From Apostichopus japonicus (taxonomy: Eukaryota; Echinodermata; Holothuroidea; Aspidochirotida; Stichopodidae), in contig NC_092581.1 in assembly GCF_037975245.1 (NCBI RefSeq), positions 7,655,501 to 7,719,500 on the forward strand: a stretch of 64,000 bases of DNA. The letters run 5' to 3'. Under the pieces are notes generated by a model. That model was not told the origin of the DNA. It searched no databases and was given only the letters and a program-made list of their open reading frames with translations. Position numbers and translations under genes: made by a program. Below are positions 48,010-61,375 of the stretch, piece after piece. The first letter of the stretch is position 1; each line of letters begins with the position of its first letter.

Positions 48010-48835
48010 CGTATATAATATGGTACATTTGTGTTATAGGGCCTACCACACAAGAACATCTCAATAGATAATTCTACAATTCACATCTCTGATACTCATA
48101 TACTTTACACTCATAACATGCACAATGTGGAATGTAGTGGCAGTATGGCTGCAATAGAAAACAGGACTGACCAAATTTGACGGTTCTGATTTTGTAACCT
48201 TATATAAGTATAGGAGATGAACATATACCCTACGTCAGTGGAAGATGCGGTTCGGGGGAAATCAATAATTGTCGAAAGGGTAAACATGTTAACATTTATA
48301 AGTGTTAAATATATCAGAATAATTGGATTCAAGGCCTACAAAGTTCACTGAGTTACTTCCAACATCAAGTGACTAAATATATATATTCACGTCAATACTT
48401 CAGGTACCTTACATTAATATCCATCTCTCTTTAATCACTACGATGAAAAGAACTTCAAGGAATTAATCTCACAGGGTACTGAACAAAGCAACGAACGGCT
48501 ATAACGTTCAACGTTAACATCCAGTAAATTGCATTGCATGTCATAATTAACAACTTTATTGTACATCTGGTATCCTGGCCTCTCCACACTTCCAAGAAAT
48601 CACACCACGTGGACACATACAGTTTCACATAATTTTACCCCAACTATCTGCTTCCTTGTCGTGATACGGGAGATACTTTCAAGTTTGAAAAACAAATATT
48701 GATTAGCCATTACTGTATGATCGAACCCAGATCGTAATGCTTTTGCTGTACTAAAATATCACATGATGATATGTCAATATTCATTCATTTAGTTTTCCAA
48801 CTGGTTAGGTAAGACTTCGCAGACGGTAACTGAAT

Positions 48836-48974
<139 letters not shown>

Positions 48975-49483
48975 TCTGATATGAATTATAAGCTCCTACC
49001 CCACCCCCCTCTCTCATATTTTCCCTGTTCTTAGCCTATGCTTATATTTCATTGTACTTATTTGTTGCAGTAGTTTCATCATCAGTGCGTCGCCCGCTAC
49101 AACAACAAAATTGTTTTTTACACCCTACAATAATGACCACAGTCGTGTACGGTAATGATGAGTGCTGTATTCAAACCACCAGTTTAGGGACCCGTGCTGC
49201 ATTTTATGATGTAATTTTAGTCAAGACATTCAAAGTCTACATTTCATGTATTGGTAAACAAGAGTGATTTGCTACCTGAACTCTGAATCCAACCACTCCC
49301 CTGCAGATGTTCAGTTCTCACGTATTCCGGGGTCGTGTTAATACTGCATGCAATTTCTCAAAATCTCAATTGTTGGAACGTTATCTAACAAGCCTTATCG
49401 AATCAATTGCTACATTAGGACTACAAGCTAACTTCAAACATGTAGCCATGTCTAGCAATATCTCCGCATTATTGAACGCCCCA

Positions 49484-50284
49484 AGAGGTGAGGATAGGAT
49501 TGGAGAGGAGAGGATTGGAGAGGAGAGGATTGGAGAGGAGAGGAGAGGAGAGGAGAGGATTGGAGAGGAGAGGATTGGAGAGGAGAGGATTGGAGAGGAG
49601 AGGATTGGAGAGGAGAGGATTGGAGAGGAGAGGAGAGGAGAGGAGAGGAGAGGAGAGGAGAGGAGAGGAGAGGAGAGGAGAGGAGAGGAGAGGAGAGGAG
49701 AGGAGAGGAGAGGAGAGGAGAGGAGAGGAGAGGAGAGGAGAGGAGAGGAGAGGAGAGGAGAGGAGAGGAGAGGAGAGGAGAGGAGAGGAGAGGAGAGGAG
49801 AGGAGAGGAGAGGAGAGGAGAGGAGAGGAGAGGAGAGGAGAGGAGAGGAGAGGAGAGGAGAGGAGAGGAGAGGAGAGGAGAGGAGAGGAGAGGAGAGGAG
49901 AGGAGAGGAGAGGAGAGGAGAGGAGAGGAGAGGAGAGGAGAGGAGAGGAGAGGAGAGGAGAGGAGAGGAGAGGAGAGGAGAGGAGAGGAGAGGAGAGGAG
50001 AGGAGAGGAGAGGAGAGGAGAGGAGAGGAGAGGAGAGGAGAGGAGAGGAGAGGAGAGGAGAGGAGAGGAGAGGAGAGGAGAGGAGAGGAGAGGAGAGGAG
50101 AGGAGAGGAGAGGAGAGGAGAGGAGAGGAGAGGAGAGGAGAGGAGAGGAGAGGAGAGGAGAGGAGAGGAGAGGAGAGGAGAGGAGAGGAGAGGAGAGGAG
50201 AGGAGAGGAGAGGAGAGGAGAGGAGAGGAGAGGAGAGGAGAGGAGAGGAGAGGAGAGGAGAGGAGAGGAGAGGAGAGGAGAGGA
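49484..50284. repeat. (AGGAG)n pure-purine satellite, ~800 bp
   Basis: The first ~150 bp mix AGGATTGGAG units with AGGAG; the remaining ~650 bp are unbroken AGGAG pentamers, all purine on the plus strand. The long repeat peptides open on both strands arise because the pentamer contains no stop in any frame. In the receptor transcript the RNA is CUCCU-rich, like a polypyrimidine-tract-binding platform. Confidence 0.97.
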
Positions 50285-51367
50285 ATGCGTGATGCAGGCC
50301 TACGTAACTTACGAAGATTGGATGAATATGTTGTTTACGATTTTTTTTTTCAGCTGGAATGGAAACCATTTTGTTTTCAGTGTTTTTTCGTAGATCTTGT
50401 TACCTTTCAGATGCAAGGAAATGCACTTGATTCGTTGATACAAAACATATCGTGAAATGATATACCTCCACATACATATCCTGATGCAATCATCTTGAGG
50501 TTTTCGTTACAAGTGACTGGATAAGATATCAGCAGTGACGTAGCTCAACGCCCTCTTCCTCTTCCTCAGTTTGATTCTCTTTGTCATCTTAGTGAATTGG
50601 AAATTAACTGACTAAATGTAGTACAGAATACTACTTATACATATGGCCACCATCTCCAAATAAAATGGAGATGTTCCTTAGAGTATCCGACCCCCCCCCC
50701 CCCATATGTGTATAAAACCCTCGGTTAAATCTAACTAGCTTTGACCTTGTCTGACCAGGCCGGCAATATTCCGTCTATCAATAATAATTGAGTAGTTTAC
50801 TTTCTCGAAGTTTAATCCAATATGATCTCTGTTAATATAAATTCTCTGTTTGCGATTCATACATCTCCTATGCTGACATAATGATGCATATCTGTCTGTA
50901 AGGTCGAATGGTTAGAGGTTGAATTCATATTAATGTATAACATGAAATCAATCTTTCCCTCTATTTCTGTATTGTATACAACGGACTACCTTTAATTAAT
51001 CAAAAACTTAGTGGAACAATATGACAGTGAGAATAGCAATGAAATGAGGAACATTTCCTGGAGATAAAGACCCACATTGCGAATGAAGTTTATTCCACAT
51101 CTTAGAAGGTGATCAATAACAATCGCATATACCATAAGTACAAAAATACCGAGTTGCCTTGGAAACTTGTGTTTTATTCACTGGGGTCTATATTAAGAGG
51201 GCACGCATCATGTTAAACCACTATATGTATATAAATGTACTCCTTAACCTCACAAAAGGATAGAAACGAAAACAATCGACAAGTCATTCGGTGATGGCTT
51301 CAGCAATACACACACTGCCACATCCAACCCCCCCCCCCCCACACCCCCAAGTACAATAGAAGCTTAC

Positions 51368-51934
51368 CTGAAAACTATCCGGCGGCACAGTTCTTAAGAA
51401 ATAAGGGTACCTTTCGTCGTTGCTGAGTTCATCGCTAGTTGAGAGGTAACTCACTTGAGGAATGTCATACAAACCTAAGAGGATCGTTGATTGCACACTT
51501 GATGAGCTTCTCTGAGGGCCCACGACTCCCAATATCCTGGGGAGTTCACCATGATCTGCTATCGGGTTATCGCAGTCACACGTTATCGACTTCCGGTATG
51601 GTGGGATAAAGTTTAAAGACTGCTTAAGCGACTCAGCGAGATATGAGCACGTATCGTATATCTCGTAACCAAGGGTGATATTATTTAGAACGGACGAATT
51701 TTGGTTGATATTTTCAATGGCGAACACCATAGCTTCAAGTCTTCTTAACGAACCTATCTCACGTAGTTGCCCGCATTCCCTACCTCGTTCATTGTAAAAG
51801 TGAAGCGGGAAAAGTCCGCCTATGTTTAAATCCCCGTGGTTACTGTAATTGAGATACCCCTCAGTGTGGCCGATAATTAACGATATTGTGGCCAGTATGA
51901 CACCAAGCAAATTAAAGCTATCGTGATACTTCAT
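51368..51934 (-). CDS. Class C receptor (mGluR-like), exon 1: signal peptide and flytrap lobe 1
   Basis: The ATG at 51934 opens a 189-codon exon ending at CAG|GTAAG (51367), phase 0. Residues 1-26 form a signal peptide (hydrophobic LLGVILATISLIIG). Then come the lobe 1 motifs G-G-L-F-P-L-H-F, C-G-Q-L-R and R-R-L-E-A-M, and four Ser at 143-146 in the G-P-x-x-S-S-S-S loop, D-I-P-Q-V-S-Y, and P-P-D-S-F-Q. The full spliced receptor is 1,024 residues, within the mGluR range (about 850-1,200). Role by family: a plasma-membrane dimeric G-protein-coupled receptor whose flytrap closes on an amino acid. Arg65, Thr166 and Asp186 match ligand residues of mGluR1; Ser186 of mGluR1 is Leu164 here. A GTG two codons upstream is in frame, but the ATG is preferred. 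Confidence 0.94.
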
Positions 51935-51940
51935 AATCAC

Positions 51941-52800
51941 AACTGTTTTGCCTTTAACTCATATTCAACTGCAGGAAGTACACTAAAAATAGGAAATTTG
52001 CCAAAGGTATTTCATTAAACTGCTATAGGAGAAGAATGTAAAATCTCTCCCTCTACCCCATCTTGAAGATCACCACATTCGTGAATTCTTCTTTTGGTTA
52101 TAAACATTCTGTCGATGAGCTTGATCTTGTATTATGTTCCCTCTCTCATCTCTCTCTGCTTGACGTTTTATCAAGTAACAATGTCTTGACCAGGCTCATG
52201 GTCGTAACAGAACATCTTCGCGTACTGTTAACAGCGTGCTGAGGTATCTGGGCATGTCAGCAACATTCAGAATCAGTGAATAACTTTATGGAGTCTGAAA
52301 AAAAAGAGCCAAACTGAAAATGGTAATGCCTCGGAATACGGAGCAATTGAAGAAGCAAGAAAAGAAACAGTAAGATCAGGTACACTTTGGAGGTTGACAT
52401 ACCATGCTGTACATCTAACCAGAAAGCCAACAGGGTAGTGATCCCTTGCCAAGTATTATATTAGCACATTCACTTAAGTACACACATTTTCTATATACCA
52501 AATATGAAATTTATCGACTACGTACTTTTTGAGTTATCGTGTTTACAAGCAGGCGTCACTGACACACACACATGCACACATGCGCACACGCCCACGCACC
52601 CACGCATGCGGACACGCCATGATTATCGCATATAGTCCTCTTGCCGTCGGAAAGGAACCAACAACAACTGTTTGAAAGCAAATAATATCCTGTATAGCAC
52701 AAGTTCAACGTACCTCTGGTTGGAAGAGACTGTATGACATGCATTATCAGGGTACATTAAGCTCCATATTACTACAGCGTGAAAGCTGTTAATTGTTCTA
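51941..52800. other. 5' flank of the receptor gene, promoter side
   Basis: The 5' UTR and promoter should lie here on the minus strand. No TATA box or initiator can be fixed by eye. A CA/CGCA-rich patch lies at 52560-52612. No other gene seen. Confidence 0.4.
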
Positions 52801-52992
52801 CATAATAATAGTTTTAGTTTTAGAAAATTGTTCAAACTAGCTAAGGGCAAATCAGGAGTATATAAATAATTGAAATTGTAGTGAGTCGGAAAATCCAGAA
52901 CAGTGAAAAAGCTTAAAGTCTCCATCCGGGACTCGAACCCGGGCCTCCCGCTTTATATGCGGACACCCTAACAAACTAGGCTATGGACGTTT
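52800..52992 (-). mobile_element. tRNA-like SINE head (minus strand)
   Basis: On the minus strand from about 52990: an A box TAGCCTAGTTTGTTAGGG, an anticodon-like hairpin CCGC-ATATAAA-GCGG (anticodon position ATA), and a perfect T arm CCGGG-TTCGAGT-CCCGG with a B box. The acceptor stem does not pair (roughly three of seven), so it is not a working tRNA. The sequence that follows (GACTTTAAGC...CCGACTCACTAC, to about 52800) is probably the SINE body. Confidence 0.6.
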
Positions 52993-55900
52993 ATTGTTTG
53001 CCTAGAAGTTCGAAACCGGTAAGGAAGGTCGTAATTCAACTGACATTCAATCAGCGTCCATTGCCTAGTTTCACCTACATAATTTCCCTGTTTACAAAGA
53101 ACAGAGTAGAAAATGTAAATAATATTGCTAGAATCACAAGAGAAGGAAAGGAGGGGGGGGTCCTAGACCATGATCGACAATGGGAAGTTTAACCATAGTG
53201 CCATGGTAATATGGATGTCATTTGACGACGAGGTTTTCCGAAACAGACATTGCTTGCGGAGGTGGATACTGGATTGGAAAGTGTGCAGGAAGTGAAATGA
53301 AATGTAAGGTTGTGTTTGTGTGTGTGTGTGTGTGTGGGGGGGGGGGGGGATTGACGAAAAGCTAGCATGAGGGGGGGGGGGGTACCTTAGACGATTATCC
53401 TATAGAACGATCTGTGTCATGACTTTTGGACTTAATATGTCCTCACGGTTCAATTTGTCGGCCCTAGATATATCCCGTCTGATTAATTGAAGAGGCTAAA
53501 CGACGTTTAAGAAATATCCAGTTAAGATGTTCATAATCACGTAGATCGGAGCAAATCCGTTCCAGTCTAAGGCCTTATTGAACTCGCTTTAGTTATATTA
53601 CTAGCTGTTTATCTGATTTATAATTGCTGGGCTCTTGCTTAACTCTGTATGTATATCCGCCCAGCACTTATCCTTACACGTCAATATAGCCTTTCCCTGA
53701 TACAGATGATGCGAGGGAACTCTCTGTCTTTAGCATGCCAACTACAAGGTGCCAAAATAGGGATACATAATGTCAATATTGAATTTAAAGCGACTAAAGT
53801 GTAAAGGCTGTACGTTAAAGGATACTGGAACACGTTTCATTTATCCTACAGCAGTTATTGACATTTCACATTAGATTGATACTGCACTATTGTCAGGAAT
53901 GAAACAACAACTTCAACACGCCGACAGGATCCCCAGAGCTAATTGTCTAATGGTTGCTCTGTTATTATGAACCAATACCTCAGTGATATGTGACAATAAC
54001 CTGCGGATATGTTACCCGTCCCTTCCTCAACCATCTGGACCGCCAGAGGGACCGGGACAAATTATTAATTTGTGGAGTCGATATAAACCTAGGCTCATAT
54101 GCAATAAGACGAATCTAATTTTATTACTGTGAAAATTCAGACGATAGTGAGTTACTGTGCCTCGTATATAAACAGCACAATAGTAAACAGTGTTATTTCA
54201 TGTGTGTGTGTGTGTGTGTCAAAGAAAAAGCAATTCCAGACTTTTTGATAATTTGCGCTAGAAAAGTAGGTTATTTCAGATTTCACGTCGTTTTTCTTTG
54301 TATTAAAAAAGCCGTTATAAGCTCATGCATTGAAGACAAGATATCCCTGTCATGTGATATAAATGATGAAAATAGTCCGTGGGTTTGACAAGTGTTAGGT
54401 GAAGGCATATTATGGCTCAAACCACGATAAACCGATGCAAAAATGATTTTGAGACCCTATATCCCATCTTGCTTTTAAAGCATTCAAAGTATAAATTAAG
54501 CTATGTTGTCCTTGAAAACCCATTAAAAGCTTTTTCCTGCTTCCTCTTGTATATTGTGCTGGAATATTTTAAGACGGACAGAGGCGGATACGATCTCTTG
54601 AATCAGGTCTGCGTGCTTGACTGATGTATCTTGCATTTATTGGCTCTATCCGGACCGAACATTTTATATTCTTTGTATTCTACCTTGAACTTTTGCATAG
54701 AGCATATCCTCGAAATGTAAAAGTAAAGAATTAGCCCCATTTTCCCTTCAAGCTCCAGACGGATGCATTACCAGAAATAGTTTTGATATGTGACAGATCA
54801 ATGAAGATAATTTGTATTAATGTAGGGTGCATTCGTTTAAATTTAATTTCTTTGAAGTTTGCTTTCTAAGAATTGTGTAAAAATAGTTGGAGAACAAGAT
54901 TAAGACATTCACTATTCTGCCAACACAGATCAATATTTTATCTTCCTGTCCATTCTAATCTAGAAACTATCTTTCACCTGCAAACGCAAAGTTTTCAATT
55001 AAGTTGAGAGCGGATACTATTATTGTCAGGTCCCGAAAAAGCCGCTTTCGGAGCTCTTTCTGCATGCCATATTCCTCTAACCTGAAGAAATAATATTAAG
55101 GGACATCTTAAGCAATGCGTTATTATCCTTGCGGAACATCATTTAGCCTTCATGTAGGATTGCATGATAACTCGGATATACATTCTTCACAACCAAATCA
55201 TTTTTCATCACCCGAAGTTGATGTTAAGATGTTTAGGAGGTGTAGATCGATTTCGAGACAGTTATTTTGTGATCGACTGCGGTGACTGACTATAAGCACC
55301 GTTTCGAAAACTAAATCTACACAAAACCAGCCATTGTTTTAGTAACTGCAAACTTACGGAGTGTATTGCCACCGACCGTGTGCACTGTTGTTGGTTGAGG
55401 CGCAGAGGCGAAGCACCCGGAAGATGCACCGTTTTAAGACCTTCTTTTTTTGGAAACAGTTTTAAAGCGCAAACATACATATCAGGAAAAGGTTTTAATA
55501 TTTTTGGGATGCTTTTGTTAGAGTTAGCTAGAGAATACGCATGAGACAGCTATACACAACGTGTTCTCTTTACAAGTGTATAACAGAGACTGTAAACAAA
55601 AACTGTACCGTACATATATACAGAAAACAAGGTTATTTAAAGGTAACACACTAACAATATTAACCTAACAATAGTCTGAAGCAGAGCTGTTACAAAAAGC
55701 ACTTAACTGATCCACAAAATGCATTCCTTCTTACTACATATAATAGAGCTAGGAACATATAGGTATATCTACAGTATCAAATAGAATGTTAGACAACACT
55801 TATTAACAGCTTTGAATTCTCAATGAGGGTCCAAGGGTTTTCGAGCTGTAGCAATTTCAGATATTTCTTGTTCCCTCGTATCGATATTGGAGAACAAAAT

Positions 55901-58900
55901 TAAAAATATGAAAAAACGGACTACTCTGAAGTTGTGAAATGTGTGCATTTTCTACCAATTATTGGAGGGGTAAAATATAACCCTTTGACCCAGTTCATAT
56001 GACTCTCGTACTGTATCAACTTGTTGCCAAGCAATAAACTCTTTGGTCCAATGAAAATAAAGTTAGCAGTTCCATTTAACGGCGTATTTTCCATTCGATA
56101 TTCGTGAACAGAATCAGATGGTGAATCTAGATATAATTGTTAGTCTTATATTTACCCTAATTTTTGGGAAAAGTAGACGTAAGGTGAAACCAGTTACAAT
56201 ATGTTTCCCTAGACACTATTTTCTATAACTGTTAATTTATAGTGCGTTAATGACCCCATCCATGCCTGTCGTTAGTACATAAATTCCTCTCCCACCCCAA
56301 TGGTACACCTCCCATGGAAACACGTTTCGGTCCCACCGTGGCTGATCTTTGTCTACTTTTGCAAGAAACAAACTGTGGATCTATGAATAATGATCGCAAA
56401 TCATAGACTAAAGAATGGGATGCAAATTCAATATTTTCTGCAGACATGAAGGATACTGGTTGTACGTGATTATTTTCTTAATCCTGTTATTGAGGTTTGA
56501 AAAGGAAATCGTTTACTTTGGATTTCACTACTTTTCCTTTACAATACTAGACAGCGCATCGAGACTTCGTTGTGTGCTGCGCTTTAACAGAACTGTTTTA
56601 TTATTATTAGTAGTATAATTATAATTATTATTATTATTATTATTATTGTTGTTGCTGTTATTATTAATTAATTAATTAATTATCCTGGTATAATAGCATA
56701 TGCAATATTATGAAATTTTTCGTCCCTCCAAATGCTATCCCATCGTGACTGTTTTTGTAAAATATACCACGAAAGGTCACCATGCATGGTTCCTACAAAT
56801 AAGCATGGAACATAAAACATGCATTTCCTAACCTATATATTTTGTCTTTGTCATTACAATTGATAAGCAAACAAGTTAATCCAATCAACTAAGTCAAATG
56901 ATTATGTGATTTAGCTAAGTAGCAGTGAATCCGACTTCAACTCTGGTTTCGTAATTAATGTAAATCTCAATATCATTACAAGATTGCATTAACACCAAAA
57001 GGCTCGTAAAATCACCATGGAAACTGACTCTCATTTTGTTTTCTTCTTTTCTTGGTGTTCATATTGCTTTATTTTTCGTTGTCTTGGTTACTTTCTTATT
57101 CCTTAATGTGTAAAGTTAACGTCATCTTCGCTATTTGATAGTTGTTGTTGTTGCTGATGTTGCTATTTTCGTTATTGTTGTTTCGTTGTTGGCGTTACTA
57201 TAGTTACCACGGTTACAGATTTTATATTGCCCTTTTCCTTTTTTTAAACCATTATTCACCAAAAACGGTCACAATTGACCACTGATATTATCCTCAAATG
57301 TCTCTTTTTCTCTTCTATTCAAGTTTTTTACGATGAGACTTTCAAATATTATAATTCAAAAAATAAGGAACAACCGGCTCATCACATCTTTGTTAATTAC
57401 GTCATAGGGAGGAGGAGGTAATTAAGTGTTAATTGCTTGTAATCAGCCTTTAATTCCAGTTTCTTCTTGTTAAAGACCGTTACTAAACCGTTAAATTAAT
57501 ATTACTGTGAACAGCAATTAAGATAAACACAGTTTTCTCATTTTCTCCTCGATTTCATTCAGTTTCAGTTTGATTACTGGGTTTAAAGATGTTGCTTGAT
57601 TATTGAAGCCATTTACGTATTTTATAAACTCATTTGAGACAGTGTGTTCAATTTTCCGGTCAATCTTGGTTTAACTGTCATTTTAAGCAATGTCCTTTGC
57701 TACCTTTCTGCAAATAATAGATTTATTTATATATTTGACCTGTTTATATAAAATCATCGGAAATCAATGATTCCAACTGTACTTTTAGCAACGGTTTGGA
57801 ATATAGATATTAAATGGATTCTATGGCGTGAGACATGTATTTCTACGACAATGGTTAAACTTCCAGATAGAAACGACATAATGTATCAGACTTTGATGTA
57901 TTTTGCTTGGATGCAACCTCAAAATGATTGGCATTTAATGTCAAAAAAAAGTAAAGGAAAGAGGTCGATATTACTTTGAAACGTGCAAATTATAAACAGA
58001 TGATAAACTTCCGTGTTCATGAAAGCTGCCACGTTCATTGAAGTTGTGCATCTTTCAATGAAAATTATTTACAAAGGAGTTCTGACTGTTTTGTTGTCAA
58101 ATTTCAATATCTCGTTATTTCAAAAGTAGTTTCACTTTATGCAGTGTGTATAGTATATATGAGAATCACTATACAATCGATAAAACCTTTATTATCTACA
58201 ATATATTCATTGCAATCAGATTTAGGAACCTGTCTAACTGCATGGTATAGAAGAGTAATCGTGTGTAAATTTAGGGAACACAATATTAATGGCTCTTTGC
58301 CTCAAAGTTGTTTCTATTACAAATGAGAAGTATAGCTAGAGGTCCAATATAGTTGTATCAGTTATATATTTCCAGCGGAGATGGTGAGGATAAATATATC
58401 ATGAATGTACAATGTAATTAGCTCGCAATCTGATTGCTATGGATCAAGCAACCTCTGTATTGCTTTTTATTTATTTTATTATTGTTGTTGTTGTTCGTCT
58501 GCCGCTCTATGACTACTTTAATTGTTAGTAAATCGTTTAATTAAAGTAAAAGTTGTATATCAATCGTATTCAGTTATATACCAAAGAGGAAACATGGCCA
58601 TTTGTGATAATCTTGGAAATATTTTCTAAGATATGCACTCTACGATACCTTATGCAGATAAAACGTGATAAATGATTGCACAATGGACAAACGTTACTTC
58701 TGCTATATGGTTAAATAAGTAAAATAGCTACCTTTTTATACAATAGAATGGAACGGTGTGGAAACATCAGGTTCAACGTCTGCGTTAACTAATGCAGTTA
58801 CGCATTGTTCCCTTAAGTCTTTTAGACTGTAGGAGAATATTTCATTAAACTACTTTGATTGGTTTTTCTTGGTTTTCTTTAAGGCAACGATAAATTAAAG

Positions 58901-60155
58901 GTAAAATCCAATCTTCTCGGTAAGAAAGACCAGTCTTGCCTTTGGAAAGATTTGAACAGCACTATGCAGATGTTTAAAGAAGCATGTTGAATTCATTGTG
59001 TTTATGGAGTATAAGACAGAACATTAATACAACTGGCTATATTCTGAGGTAAAGTCGCTGAATGTGTAAGCCTTATTATAATACTCCCGTGACATTATCC
59101 CATTATAAAGTTTGTATGTGTCTGGCCATGACATGAACATCAACTAGAAAGAGCACAGACCAACTGATAACACAAAGTGATTATAATACTGTTATATGCC
59201 TACACATGTAATGTAAATCAATTTCGTAAGTACCAGCGGTGCATGTCTTTGCCTGCCATGATACAACCATTGAAAGGTGAAGGGTGATGATAACGCTCTA
59301 ATTTAATATCTGCTGCACCAAAGTCATAATGAAGAAATCGTAAATTATTAATGCCCAGTATGCTACTGACGATCTTTAAAAAATTAAATACAATACAATC
59401 GAAATTAGTCACGTATACATGATTCTATTTCATTTTGATCGAACATGTGTTTCTTTTGTTTCTACGTGTGTTATGCGCACTCCGAAATTTACTTGTGCTC
59501 AAGGGGTTGGCTGTGTGAACAGCTTATCGAGCCATCCATGCATATACGTTATACCGTAAGATATATCACAATATGCAGCAAAATGCTATGCGAAATGACT
59601 CAATTTCAAAAAATTAGAAAAATTACTGTTGTTTTCTGCACAAGCAATACAATCAATACAAACGGTTAATTGTGGTAAAAATATGAAAAAGATGCAAAAA
59701 AACAAAATGCTAAGCCAAGAAAACAACGCTAAAGTGTGAATTTATGGGTAACCCCATACTTCAAACTATTAGGTGTATTAGGTGTATATGTGTGATCGCC
59801 GATGATACATCACGAGTATTGGTCGCACGTTTTAGTCAGCTTGGCCTACTAAATTCGATGTCAGTTTTCAAAAGCACTTTCGTCGAGGAGTTCTGCTCTT
59901 GACTGTTTCCATATACTGCGATTACTTCAGCTTTAGTAATATATATATCTGACAATTTCAACAACAATTTACACAGGGATCGGGAAATCTTGATTCGGAT
60001 TTTTATTATTTATAATGTACTCGAAGGCGATGATATAACTTGTGCGTAAATAACGAAATCGTGAGCTAATTAAGTCAGACAAAACGTATATAATTATAAG
60101 GCAGCGTTGTGTGTCGATTTGGAGGAATTTTAAGATGCTGCTCGAAAGTAAAATC
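52993..60155. other. Intergenic 7-kb stretch without a recognised gene
   Basis: Only simple repeats are clear: a TG run followed by G-runs at 53314-53349 and another G-run at 53371-53381, (TG)n at 54199-54218, ATT/ATTA repeats at about 56590-56685, and GTTGTT patches near 57140-57190 and 58482-58496. Frames are all below 75 codons and lack domains. Confidence 0.45.
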
Positions 60156-60858
60156 AGTCAACATGTAGTTCACTAGCTTCACTGTAGTCAACATGTAGAT
60201 CACTAGCTTCACTATAGTCAACATGTAGATCACTAGCTTCACTGTAGTCAACATGTAGATCACTAGCTTCACTGCAATAGTCAACATGAAGATAACTAGC
60301 TTCACTGTAGTCAACATGTAGATCACTAGCTCCACTATAGTCAACAGGTAGATCACTAGCTTCTCTATAGTCAACATGTAGATCACTAGCTTCACTATAG
60401 TCAACATGTAGATCACTAGCTTCACTGTAGTCTACATGTAGATCACTGGCTTCACTGCAGTAGTCAACATGAAGATAACTAGCTTCATTGTAGTCAACAT
60501 GTAGATCACTGGCTTCACTGCAGTAGTCAACATGTAGATCACTAGCTCCACTATAGTCAACAGGTAGATCACTAGCTTCACTATAGTCAACATGTAGATC
60601 ACTAGCTTCACTATAGTCAACATGTAGATCACTAGCTTCACTGTAGTCAACATGTAGATCACTGGCTTCACTGCAGTAGTCAACATGTAGATCACTAGCT
60701 CCACTATAGTCAACATGTAGATCACTAGCTCCACTTTAGTCAACAGGTAGATCACTAGCTTCACTGTAGTCAACAGGTAGATCACTAGCATCACCAGTCA
60801 ACATGTAGATCACTAGCTTCACTATATAGTCAACATGTATATAGATCTCTGGTTTCAC
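60156..60858. repeat. 30-bp minisatellite, block 1 (about 22 copies)
   Basis: Unit GTAGATCACTAGCTTCACTA plus TAGTCAACAT (30 bp) with CAG/CAA insertions in some copies. It is open as a KLVIYMLT-type repeat on the minus strand only because 30 is divisible by three. The array continues after a SINE. Confidence 0.95.
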
Positions 60859-60860
60859 AC

Positions 60861-61108
60861 AAGGAGTGTTAGCTCAGTGGTTAACGCCGGTTCCTTTTAA
60901 TCATAAGGTCCCGAGTTCGTAAGTATGTCGTCCAGTTACAGAGTTGTTGACAATTGACAATTCATAATCATGGACGTTAAATATGAATCTAAGAGACTGA
61001 CTTCGGTCAGCTTGCGGCTTTGATAAGCCAATGATGGCTTCTTCGCGAGTTCCTGCTTGCAGAAGGATCTAAAATACACACATACATACATACATACATA
61101 CATACACA
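60861..61108 (+). mobile_element. tRNA-derived SINE inserted in the 30-bp minisatellite
   Basis: The head GGAGTGTTAGCTCAGTGG gives an A box and TCCCGAGTTCG a B box; the anticodon-like loop TTAATCA would read AAT (Ile-like). The body contains ATAAGCC-AATGAT-GGCTTCT (about 61025-61044), the same hairpin layout as the 7.4-kb SINE, then TTCGCGAGTTCCTG, and the element ends in (CATA)n. The minisatellite resumes in mid-unit on the right, so the SINE is younger than the array. Confidence 0.72.
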
Positions 61109-61375
61109 CTATAGTCAACATGTAGATCACTGGCTTCACTATATAACATGTAGATCACTGGCTTCACTTTAGTGAACATGTGCATCACTGGCTTAACAAT
61201 AGTCTACGTGTAGATCACTGGCTTCACTATATTCAACATGTAGATCACTGGCTTCACAATAGTCGAAATGTAGATCACTGGCTTCACTATAGGGAACATG
61301 TAGATCACTGGTTTCACTATAGTCAACATTTAGATCACTGGCTTGACTATAGGGAACTTTTATATCAAATACTGA
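61109..61375. repeat. 30-bp minisatellite, block 2 (about 9 copies)
   Basis: The continuation of the same array, with GGCTTCAC instead of AGCTTCAC and more single-base changes than block 1. Confidence 0.92.

Noticed and set aside
49307-50455. 382-, 301- and 305-codon frames over the AGGAG array
   Set aside because: They exist only because a pentamer without stops is open in all frames on both strands; the flanking parts show no domain.
52915-52992. Functional tRNA gene on the minus strand
   Set aside because: The T arm and anticodon hairpin are good but the acceptor stem does not pair, and a SINE-like body follows.
60075-60794. KLVIYMLT repeat proteins of 116-120 codons
   Set aside because: An intergenic 30-bp minisatellite interrupted by a SINE; there is no start context or splice support.
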